Assembly (NCBI GenBank): GCA_016875755.1
Contig: VGOX01000164.1
Location: forward strand, 1 to 5,790
Origin: Chloroflexota bacterium
GTDB lineage: Bacteria > Chloroflexota > Anaerolineae > Anaerolineales > Villigracilaceae
Length of the DNA: 5,790 nt
Direction of reading: 5' to 3'
The notes under the pieces are model-generated. The model saw only the letters and a program-made list of their open reading frames with translations. It did not search any database and had not been told where the DNA came from. The position numbers and the translations under genes were made by a program. Within the stretch, counting starts at the first letter, position 1; each line of letters starts with the position of its first letter. Positions 1 through 5,790 of this stretch are shown here, piece by piece.

Positions 1-1391
1 CCATCCGTTTTCTTGACATCTATCGCAAAGCGGTTCCACGGGCGGCTGGGGTCGCCATGCCTGCGGCTGAATGACAATGGCAGATAAGCATAACTCAAGC
101 GGATCAAATCTGCCGATCCGGTAGCTTCCGCGCGCGAATGAAGATCAAGAACGCTAAACACAGGCGGTAATTCAGTAAAGAAATTTTCGTTTTCAGCAAG
201 CAGGATATGGTTGCGGATAGAGATAAAGTCAACAAGGGCTTCTTTTTGAATTCGATACTGATCGGAGATGATCCCGCCGCGCATGACATTGAACATTACA
301 TTGGCAAAATGATGTGCAGTGCAGAGCGCATCGCTGGAAATTTGTACCCCGTCTGCGCTGGCGACGATTTTTTCGAGATTATGATTGTTAATTGCGATAT
401 CTTCTTCCAACGATTTCGCTAGTTTGGATTTTCCAGCTTTTATTTTATTTTGCAGGCTGACAATTTCGCCTCCATCCTTGCTGACATCTGCAACAATATG
501 CCAGGCGTGTTCCTTTGCTGAAGCGAGTTCAAGCAGGGCGTGAACGAAATATGCACCGCGCTTTCCACGCATTTCCCTTTCAGTTTGAATTATTTTTCCC
601 GCACGGAATGAATCAAGCTGGGTGGAGGAGAGCAAGTAATGTGCAGGCTTTAACCCTGCCTGGAAGGTGACTGTGCTTAAAAGTGACTCGCTCGGCTCGG
701 CGAGGTCTGTCAGCGTGGAATTCAATGCCAGAATCGCCAGACCCGTATCAAGGTCAAGTTCGGAACGCTTGTAGGCATCCAGCAGTGGGCTGAATGTGTT
801 TTGAGTTAGACTGGTCACCTGTGCAGGCAGGATATTTTGAATCCCATCGAGTAGTTCAACCTGACATTTTGATTTGCTGAAATTTCTCAACCACGATGTT
901 TTGACAAAGCCAAAGAGGTCGCTTGTACGCCATGCGTAGCGATAAGCAAGTTGTAAACTGTGATTGAGCTCTTCGAATAGAATTGCAGTGCCACTGATGT
1001 TCTTATAAATATTGCGTTCAATTTGGTAAATGCCGCGATGGCGTTCGGAGAAGGGCTCCCACAATATTTTTTGTTTTTTTCTGGTTACAAGAAAAATGGT
1101 TTTGGTGCCGGTGTTCTCGTTGTTTTCAGTCACCTTGTCGTCAGTGTAGTACGGGAAGAGCGCTTGCTCAGCGCTTGTACGCCCGGCTGTCAGCCCGCCC
1201 GTGGAGGAAATGAAAAGCCAGTGGTTCGAACTGCTGACGATGCTCATAAAGAAAGGCGGCATGCCGTCAAAATCATGTAACTTGTAAAAGGTGTCCCCAA
1301 GCATGTTGACGAACTCGCCTTTGATGTTTCTCTCGGAGCGTTGTTGAACCATTTCCCCGATGAACACCTGATGGGATTGTTTTTTATTCAT
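1..1391 (-). CDS. Large GH94-related phosphorylase-like protein, probably GH149 (partial, C-terminus outside window)
   Basis: An uninterrupted frame of 463 codons starts at the ATG at 1391 behind a strong AGGAGG site and runs off the left edge. I translated it by hand. Recognisable blocks are SERNIKGEFVN (19-29), MPPFFMSIVSSSNHWLFIS (44-62), GGLTAGR (65-71), ALFPYYTDDK (77-86), LWEPFS (110-115), ERNIYKNISG (125-134), LLDGIQNILPA (180-190), ERE and RGKRGAYF (271-282), HHFANVMFNVMRGGI (360-374) and SRRHGDPSRPWNRF (442-455). From memory these fit a bacterial family of roughly 1,100-1,200 residues related to GH94. I think it is GH149, whose characterised members are β-1,3-glucan phosphorylases. 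The visible part would be the N-terminal β-sandwich and the start of the (α/α)6 barrel; the catalytic Asp region is not in view. No signal peptide is seen. GH161 or an uncharacterised GH94 relative remain possible. The frame as a gene is secure; the family number is moderate; the substrate is inference. Confidence 0.8.
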   Translation of the reverse strand, partial: MNKKQSHQVFIGEMVQQRSERNIKGEFVNMLGDTFYKLHDFDGMPPFFMSIVSSSNHWLFISSTGGLTAGRTSAEQALFPYYTDDKVTENNENTGTKTIFLVTRKKQKILWEPFSERHRGIYQIERNIYKNISGTAILFEELNHSLQLAYRYAWRTSDLFGFVKTSWLRNFSKSKCQVELLDGIQNILPAQVTSLTQNTFSPLLDAYKRSELDLDTGLAILALNSTLTDLAEPSESLLSTVTFQAGLKPAHYLLSSTQLDSFRAGKIIQTEREMRGKRGAYFVHALLELASAKEHAWHIVADVSKDGGEIVSLQNKIKAGKSKLAKSLEEDIAINNHNLEKIVASADGVQISSDALCTAHHFANVMFNVMRGGIISDQYRIQKEALVDFISIRNHILLAENENFFTELPPVFSVLDLHSRAEATGSADLIRLSYAYLPLSFSRRHGDPSRPWNRFAIDVKKTD

Positions 1392-1398
1392 GATCGAG

Positions 1399-1404
1399 CC
1401 TCCT
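1399..1404 (-). promoter_or_regulatory. Shine-Dalgarno site AGGAGG of the GH149-like gene
   Basis: The minus strand reads AGGAGG followed by a 7-nt spacer and then the ATG at 1391. This is a consensus ribosome binding site and fixes the start of the large partial gene. It is much stronger than the sites ahead of the DUF4380-like and GH1 genes, which seem to rely on coupling. Independent translation initiation for the fourth gene is implied. Confidence 0.9.
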
Positions 1405-1433
1405 GTGCATGGGCGGGTGCTGTTGCACTTGTT

Positions 1434-1473
1434 GAAATACAATAGAGCCACTCCCAATGAGGTGTGGCTCTAT
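1434..1473 (-). terminator. Hairpin after GH1, probable rho-independent terminator or attenuator
   Basis: Nine nucleotides after the GH1 stop codon lies a perfect 10-bp inverted repeat: ATAGAGCCAC pairs with GTGGCTCTAT (1442-1451 with 1464-1473). It can be extended inward by two G-C pairs across one T-T mismatch, leaving a 6-nt loop. On the minus strand the stem is followed by TGTATTTC, an imperfect U-rich tract; on the plus strand no T-tract follows. Orientation and position fit a terminator closing the three-gene operon. The weak tract suggests incomplete termination, so the downstream gene may still receive some read-through. Confidence 0.65.
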
Positions 1474-1482
1474 AACTATGAA

Positions 1483-2850
1483 CTAAAATCCGTTCTTCTT
1501 GATCACGCCTTTATACCATTTGGCGCTATCTTTTAGTATACGGTTCTGTGTTTCATAATCCACCCAGACAATGCCGAAGCGTTGGCTGAAACCGAACGAC
1601 CATTCGTAGTTATCCATTAAAGACCAGACGAAATATCCCGCCAATGGTATGCCCGCCTGAATGGCGCGATTTGCCGCAGCAAAGTGGGTGCGGAGATAGT
1701 TTGTGCGATGTACATCTGGAACATTCCCATTTTCATCAGGTGGCGTAGAGTAGCTGGCACCGTTTTCTGTGATATACAACTTCAAGGGTTGGTAATCGAA
1801 GTAATATCGTCCCAATACATTTAACAACCCATCGGGATAAACCTCCCAATCCATCTCTGTCCAATGTTCGGGGGTTTTGGGCTTGGAGAAAACGGTCTGG
1901 GGTTCGTTATTTGGGTCATCGACCCGCACAACCCCGCGGTTGTAGAAGTTGACTCCGAGAAAATCGGTGGGCACCGCAATGGTTTTCAGGTCGCCATCCT
2001 GCACAAAGTCCATGCCGTTAGGGAATGCACCCAGGTGTCTGAAATCTTCCACAATATCGCTTGGGTATCCGCGTCCGTAGAGCGGATCGGCAAACCAGCG
2101 CACCCATTTGCCTTCGCCACGGCGCACTGCATCCAGATCCATGGCAGAGTTAGATGCGGCGACATTCCAATTACTGTTCAGCGTGATACCTACTTCTGAA
2201 TTTGCACTGTTGCGGCGAATGACCGGGACAGCCATACCATGGGAAAGCAGAATGTGATGAGCGGCGCGTGTAGCGAGTGCGTGGGTTGTGTCTACCACCC
2301 CCGGCGCGTGGATACCCATTTCATAGCCCAGCCACGAAGCTACAGAAGGTTCGTTATGTGTGATCCAATTCTTGACACGGTCACCAAGTGCGCGTGAGAT
2401 CACATCGGTGTATTCCACAAAGGCATCCGTAGTAGACCGCACCGTCCAGCCGCCTTCATCTTCGAGCGCTTGTGGCAGATCCCAGTGATAGAGCGTGGCA
2501 AAGGGTGTGATACCTGCGGTTAGCAACCCATCGACCAGTTTGTTGTAGAAATCAATACCCTTGTGGTTGATGCGTCCGCGTCCGCGCGGTAGGATGCGGG
2601 GCCAGGCGATCGAAAAACGATAAGCTTGCAACCCCATCTTTTTCATCAAGCCGATATCTTTTTTCCACAGGTGGTAATGATCGTTGGCGATGTCGCCGTT
2701 TTCATCGTTGAGGATCTTGCCCGGCGTGTGTGAGAAGCGATCCCATATCGATTCGCCTTTGCCGTGTTTGTTCCACGCGCCCTCGATCTGATACGAGGCT
2801 GTTGCAGCACCCCAGATGAAATTTTCGGGAAAGATGATTTTATTTGCCAT
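1483..2850 (-). CDS. β-glucosidase, glycoside hydrolase family 1
   Basis: A retaining β-glucosidase expected to release glucose from the non-reducing ends of β-glucosides and short β-gluco-oligosaccharides in the cytoplasm. Numbering from the ATG at 2850 (455 residues, a normal GH1 length): FPENFIWGAATASYQIEGAW (7-26) with sugar-binding Q21; YHWDLP (121-126) with H122; THNEP (164-168) with acid/base E167; YITENG (359-364) with nucleophile E362; and DNYEWSFGF (413-421) with subsite -1 residues E416 and W417. All key residues are intact and no signal peptide is seen. Start choice: in-frame ATGs also exist at 2862 (overlaps the upstream stop in ATGGATAA) and 2910 (overlaps the upstream gene by 56 nt). 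The 2850 start places FP at the usual distance from the N-terminus and has a weak GGA 7 nt upstream, so I prefer it; 2862 is possible. Substrate linkage cannot be read from the sequence: GH1 enzymes from such loci often accept β-1,4 and β-1,3, and some also act on β-galactosides. Confidence 0.96.
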   Translation of the reverse strand: MANKIIFPENFIWGAATASYQIEGAWNKHGKGESIWDRFSHTPGKILNDENGDIANDHYHLWKKDIGLMKKMGLQAYRFSIAWPRILPRGRGRINHKGIDFYNKLVDGLLTAGITPFATLYHWDLPQALEDEGGWTVRSTTDAFVEYTDVISRALGDRVKNWITHNEPSVASWLGYEMGIHAPGVVDTTHALATRAAHHILLSHGMAVPVIRRNSANSEVGITLNSNWNVAASNSAMDLDAVRRGEGKWVRWFADPLYGRGYPSDIVEDFRHLGAFPNGMDFVQDGDLKTIAVPTDFLGVNFYNRGVVRVDDPNNEPQTVFSKPKTPEHWTEMDWEVYPDGLLNVLGRYYFDYQPLKLYITENGASYSTPPDENGNVPDVHRTNYLRTHFAAANRAIQAGIPLAGYFVWSLMDNYEWSFGFSQRFGIVWVDYETQNRILKDSAKWYKGVIKKNGF

Positions 2851-2854
2851 TTTT

Positions 2855-3724
2855 TTATCCATTCGTCGATAAATTAGATAATTGCCTGCAAACCTGACGG
2901 GCAGTTTCAAAAGTTACCGGGAACTCTCCAACATGCACTTCCCAAGTTTCCGACATGACCGCCGAGTCGCCTTTCTTAAGCATCCGCAAAGAACCAAGTA
3001 ATTCTAATTCGATACACACATCCTTCACATATACTTCCACGTTACTGTTCATATCAGGAAAGACCCCTTCTTCGATCGCAAACCTCTTTACGAACAGAGC
3101 ATTGCCCAGCGCACAGGCGAGCCATCCGTGTGTATTGAGTCCGCCAATCTTCAATGGAACATCCCCGGGTATTCCTTGCACAAGGATAAAGTCATCATGC
3201 AGTTCCAGCCGTTCATCTTTCAAGCTGGTATACGGCCATATCACGATGCTGCGGTTGGGCGCGGAGGCACCTCCCGCAACACCTTCCAAAGGCAAAATTC
3301 CCATACTGTTCAACCGCAATTGCGTGATCGTCCACGGCGCGAGTTCGAGCGGCGTCTCACCGTGCCATGTGATGCGATGTGAAAGATGCACACAGTTGCC
3401 ATCCAGCCGAAACTCGATCTCCTTCTCCAGCCCAGACACGTCCACAGGGCTTCGCAAGATGACGCTCTCGCCAGCGATCACCGTCACTCCCTCTTCAGGG
3501 CAGTTATAAAACGAATCTTCGGGCGCCTTCCACAAACGATGCCCGCCGCGCAAATAAAATTCTCCGTGCGGCACGGGCCAATGCACATCTGGCGTTTCGG
3601 CAAAAAGGTTTCCCTCCATGCCTTTAGTGTGCAAGCCAATAATGCGCGGACCCGTTGTCGTTAGATAATCGACCCGTAGGAACTCATTTTCGATGGATGC
3701 GAATGGCAGCTGGGAAGACGCCAT
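2855..3724 (-). CDS. DUF4380-like protein, aldose-1-epimerase-type fold
   Basis: A complete 289-residue protein of unproven function. It looks like the DUF4380 family, a galactose-mutarotase-like β-sandwich. Visible hallmarks are GPRI (25-28), GGHRLWKAPED (60-70), a central LAPWTITQL segment (128-136), IGGLNTHGW (193-201), and a C-terminal ELLGSLRMLKKGDSAVMSETWEV stretch (241-263) typical of this fold. There is no signal peptide or membrane segment, so it is probably cytoplasmic. The ATG lies 1 nt after the GH94 stop codon (TGA-T-ATG) and the upstream Shine-Dalgarno match is weak, so translation is probably coupled to the phosphorylase. Its position between a β-glucoside phosphorylase and a β-glucosidase suggests work on the same sugars, for example glucose or oligosaccharide anomer interconversion. 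That role is inference. A non-enzymatic sugar-binding role is the alternative. The fold call is fairly secure; the activity is not. Confidence 0.8.
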   Translation of the reverse strand: MASSQLPFASIENEFLRVDYLTTTGPRIIGLHTKGMEGNLFAETPDVHWPVPHGEFYLRGGHRLWKAPEDSFYNCPEEGVTVIAGESVILRSPVDVSGLEKEIEFRLDGNCVHLSHRITWHGETPLELAPWTITQLRLNSMGILPLEGVAGGASAPNRSIVIWPYTSLKDERLELHDDFILVQGIPGDVPLKIGGLNTHGWLACALGNALFVKRFAIEEGVFPDMNSNVEVYVKDVCIELELLGSLRMLKKGDSAVMSETWEVHVGEFPVTFETARQVCRQLSNLSTNG

Positions 3725-3725
3725 A

Positions 3726-5790
3726 TCAGCCCATCACAACCGTAACATTGACGTCGCCTGAACCGGACTCTGCGCGGATCAGACTCCCTTCGATCTGTTT
3801 GCCGTTGACTGTGACCTTTGCCACGCCTTTGCTGACGTGCCCGGGATTCTCGACCGTAATGTTATACGTCACACCGCGATACTTGCGGACGGCAGTGAAG
3901 CCATCCCATTCAGCAGGAATCGCAGGTGAAATTTCCAAGCCATCCAACGTGGGGCGAATACCCAGAATAGACTGGGTAATGGCAGCATAGTTCCATGCGG
4001 CAGTGCCCGTCAGCCAGGAGTTTTTCGCTTCGCCGTGTGTGGGGGCATCTTTGCCTGCGATCATTTGTGAGTACACATATGGTTCGCATTTATGCAGTTC
4101 ACCCAAGCCTTCACGAGCCGATGGGTTGATGCGCTTGTAATAGTCAAATGCCTTATCGCCACGCCCGACCATCGCTTCTGCGATCATGATCCAGGGATTG
4201 GTATGGCAGAAGATGCCCGCATTTTCTTTGTAGCCGGGTGGGTACGAAGAGATCTCACCAAGGTGAAGGTAGTATTGGCTGAATGCGGGTTGTTGCAACA
4301 CGATTCCATGCGGTGTGGCGAGGTGCTCTGCGACTGAATTCAATGCTTTTACCGCATTGCCATTTTCCAACCCCAGCCCAGCCATAATACAAATGCCCTG
4401 CGGTTCGATGAAGATCTGTCCTTCTTTATTCTCCTTCGATCCGAGTACCTTACCGAAGTCGTCATATGCGCGGCGGAACCAGTCACCGTCCCAGCCTGCT
4501 TTCCAGACGGTCTTTTCCATGTCCGCAGAGGCTTTGGTCACTTTGTCTACTTCTGCTTTGTCACCGCGATGCTTGGCAATGCCAGCCATTTCACTGCATG
4601 CCAACACGAACAAACCCGCAATGAATACGCTTTCCGCAGTTGTGCCGTCTTTGTTGGTCGTGGTTTGGAAGGATTGCCCGGGCGTATCGGAGAAACAATT
4701 TAAATTCAGGCAGTCGTTCCAATCTGCGCGACCAATGAGTGGAAGTTGATTGGGGCCGAGGCGATCGAGTGTATATTGAATGGAGCGTTGCAGATGTTCG
4801 TACAACGGGCTCTCGGTGCCGGGTGCATTTTCGTATTGCACCAATTCATCCAGGATCGACCAGTCACCGCTTTCTTTGATGTAGGCAGAAACACCTAACA
4901 CCAACCATGCCGGGTCGTCATTGAAGCCGGAGCCGACATCGTTGTTACCGCGTTTGGTGAGCGGCTGATATTGATGGAAAGCACCGCCGTTTTTCAGCTG
5001 TGTGGCAGATAGATCCAAAATGCGTTCACGCGCGCGCTCGGGGATCATGTGCACAAAGCCAAGCAGGTCTTGATTCGAATCCCGGAAGCCCATGCCGCGC
5101 CCAATGCCGCTTTCAAAGTATGAAGCCGAACGGCTCATGTTGAAGGTCACCATGCATTGATAGGCATTCCAGATATTGACCATGCGGTTGGTGTCTTGGT
5201 CGGGTGTGGTCACTTGCAGTTTGCCCAACAGCATCGTCCAATGATCGCGCAATTCGTTGAAGGCTTTGTCGGCATTGGCTTGATTCAAATATTTTTCAAG
5301 CGTCTTCTTGGCTGACCTTTTGTTGATGACCTGCGAGCCGGGCGGGTCGAACTTGTCATCTTTTGGGTTCTCTTGATAGCCAAGAATGAAAATGACTTGT
5401 TTGGATGCGCCTGCCTTCAGCTTGAGGTTGACATGGTGTGAGCCGATCGGCTGCCAACCATGCGCCTCGGTGTTGGACGATTTGCCTGATTCCACGACCT
5501 GAGGTTCATTCCAGCTGCGATATTTCCCTAGGAAGTCTTCGCGGATGGTGTCGTAGCCTGTCAATTTTTCGGAGCAGGCAAAATATGCAAAGTGGTCACG
5601 GCGTTCGCGATATTCGGTCTTGTGATAGATGATATCGTCCACGATCTCCATTTGTCCAATAGAGTAATTACGCTGGAAGTTGGTGGCGTCGTCGTTGGCG
5701 TCCCACAGACAAAACTCAATGGCTGAGAACAGGCTCAAATCTGAGTCTGAGCCGCTTTCATTGGTGAGAGTCACCTGCCAGATTTCGAGT
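3726..5790 (-). CDS. Cellobiose phosphorylase, GH94 (partial, N-terminus outside window)
   Basis: Predicted to convert cellobiose and phosphate to α-glucose-1-phosphate and glucose, with inversion, in the cytoplasm. About 687 codons are visible. The frame is open through the right edge (LEIWQ precedes the GTG at 5774), so that GTG is internal. The family is usually about 810 residues, so roughly 125 are missing. Counting from codon 5774 as residue 1: β-sandwich end with IEFCLW (19-24) and YHKTEYRERR (50-59); then the (α/α)6 barrel with SRSASYFESGIGRGMGFRDSNQ (214-235), GFNDDPAW (283-290), GRADWNDCLNLNC (348-360; probably carries the general-acid Asp, D351 or D354), GYKENAGIFCH (514-524) and SWLTGTAAWN (586-595). 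H524 and T589-G590 are spaced 65 residues apart, as I recall for the phosphate-binding His and Thr-Gly of characterised cellobiose phosphorylases. It resembles the Clostridium thermocellum enzyme closely from memory. It ends TGA, 1 nt before the next ATG. GH94 is near certain; the cellobiose rather than laminaribiose specificity is family inference. Confidence 0.93.
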   Translation of the reverse strand, partial: LEIWQVTLTNESGSDSDLSLFSAIEFCLWDANDDATNFQRNYSIGQMEIVDDIIYHKTEYRERRDHFAYFACSEKLTGYDTIREDFLGKYRSWNEPQVVESGKSSNTEAHGWQPIGSHHVNLKLKAGASKQVIFILGYQENPKDDKFDPPGSQVINKRSAKKTLEKYLNQANADKAFNELRDHWTMLLGKLQVTTPDQDTNRMVNIWNAYQCMVTFNMSRSASYFESGIGRGMGFRDSNQDLLGFVHMIPERARERILDLSATQLKNGGAFHQYQPLTKRGNNDVGSGFNDDPAWLVLGVSAYIKESGDWSILDELVQYENAPGTESPLYEHLQRSIQYTLDRLGPNQLPLIGRADWNDCLNLNCFSDTPGQSFQTTTNKDGTTAESVFIAGLFVLACSEMAGIAKHRGDKAEVDKVTKASADMEKTVWKAGWDGDWFRRAYDDFGKVLGSKENKEGQIFIEPQGICIMAGLGLENGNAVKALNSVAEHLATPHGIVLQQPAFSQYYLHLGEISSYPPGYKENAGIFCHTNPWIMIAEAMVGRGDKAFDYYKRINPSAREGLGELHKCEPYVYSQMIAGKDAPTHGEAKNSWLTGTAAWNYAAITQSILGIRPTLDGLEISPAIPAEWDGFTAVRKYRGVTYNITVENPGHVSKGVAKVTVNGKQIEGSLIRAESGSGDVNVTVVMG

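Larger units (their letters stand above)
1392..1482 (-). other. Intergenic region between GH1 and the GH149-like gene
   Basis: This 91-nt spacer is the only real gap among the four genes. It holds the hairpin (1442-1473), a short inverted repeat GTGC-TGTT-GCAC (1417-1428), and the AGGAGG site. I looked for a promoter on the minus strand and found no convincing -35/-10 pair with 16-18 nt spacing. Whether the fourth gene has its own promoter therefore cannot be settled by eye. Confidence 0.6.

Noticed and set aside
104..289. Minus-strand open frame of 61 codons
   Set aside because: It is out of frame with, and inside, the continuous 1391-to-1 reading frame that carries conserved motifs, so it is not a separate gene. 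I checked for a frameshift and saw none.
1023..1280. Plus-strand open frame of 85 codons with a hydrophobic start
   Set aside because: It is antisense to the conserved N-terminal blocks of the GH149-like protein. The hydrophobic stretch is a by-product of the opposite strand's codons.
1417..1428. Short inverted repeat GTGC-TGTT-GCAC as an operator
   Set aside because: Four-base arms are expected by chance, and it has no recognisable regulator consensus.
1864..2199. Plus-strand open frame of 111 codons
   Set aside because: It is antisense to the GH1 gene, with no recognisable protein features.
2851..2857. Run of seven A on the minus strand as a programmed frameshift joining DUF4380 and GH1
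   Set aside because: The DUF4380 stop codon TAA uses the first two A residues of the run, so a ribosome terminates before it could slip. Ordinary coupling explains the arrangement.
2955..3509. Plus-strand open frame of 184 codons
   Set aside because: It lies wholly antisense to the DUF4380-like gene, is rich in Ser/Pro/Thr, matches no family I recognise and has no convincing ribosome binding site. It is a shadow of the real gene's codon pattern.
4315..4749. Plus-strand open frame of 144 codons
   Set aside because: It is antisense to highly conserved GH94 catalytic-domain sequence, and its translation shows no domain or motif.
5772..5774. GTG at 5774 as the true start of the GH94 gene
   Set aside because: The frame stays open upstream to the window edge and encodes LEIWQ, which fits the β-sandwich domain of GH94. 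The family needs about 125 more N-terminal residues.

Overview
This window is part of a β-glucoside/β-glucan utilisation locus with every supported gene on the minus strand. In order of transcription (right to left) it holds four genes: a cellobiose phosphorylase (GH94) whose N-terminus lies beyond the right edge; a 289-residue DUF4380-like protein with an aldose-epimerase-type fold; a complete GH1 β-glucosidase; and the first 463 codons of a large phosphorylase-like protein, best matched by memory to GH149, which runs off the left edge. No transporter, regulator, RNA gene, mobile element or CRISPR array is visible.

Organism: base composition looks moderate (about half G+C by eye, not computed), with an AGGAGG Shine-Dalgarno site. 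The GH1 sequence reads like enzymes of Chloroflexota (Anaerolineae). The cellobiose phosphorylase is of the Clostridium thermocellum type. An anaerobic, plant-polysaccharide-degrading bacterium, possibly Anaerolineae, is my inference from remembered sequences; it is not proven.

Layout: 5790-3726 is the GH94 enzyme. It is followed after 1 nt by the DUF4380-like gene (3724-2855), then after 4 nt by the GH1 gene (2850-1483). These three are almost certainly one translationally coupled operon. A 91-nt gap (1392-1482) holds a 10-bp hairpin with a U-rich 3' side, then a strong ribosome binding site for the fourth gene (1391 to beyond 1).

How they fit together: none of the three visible N-termini shows a signal peptide, so the set looks cytoplasmic, with the GH94 N-terminus unseen. 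Imported cello-oligosaccharides or mixed-linkage β-glucan oligosaccharides would be cut in two ways. Phosphorolysis by GH94, and perhaps by the GH149-like enzyme on β-1,3 linkages, would save ATP as α-glucose-1-phosphate. The GH1 enzyme would hydrolyse what remains. The DUF4380-like protein may interconvert sugar anomers for these enzymes, but this is only a hypothesis.
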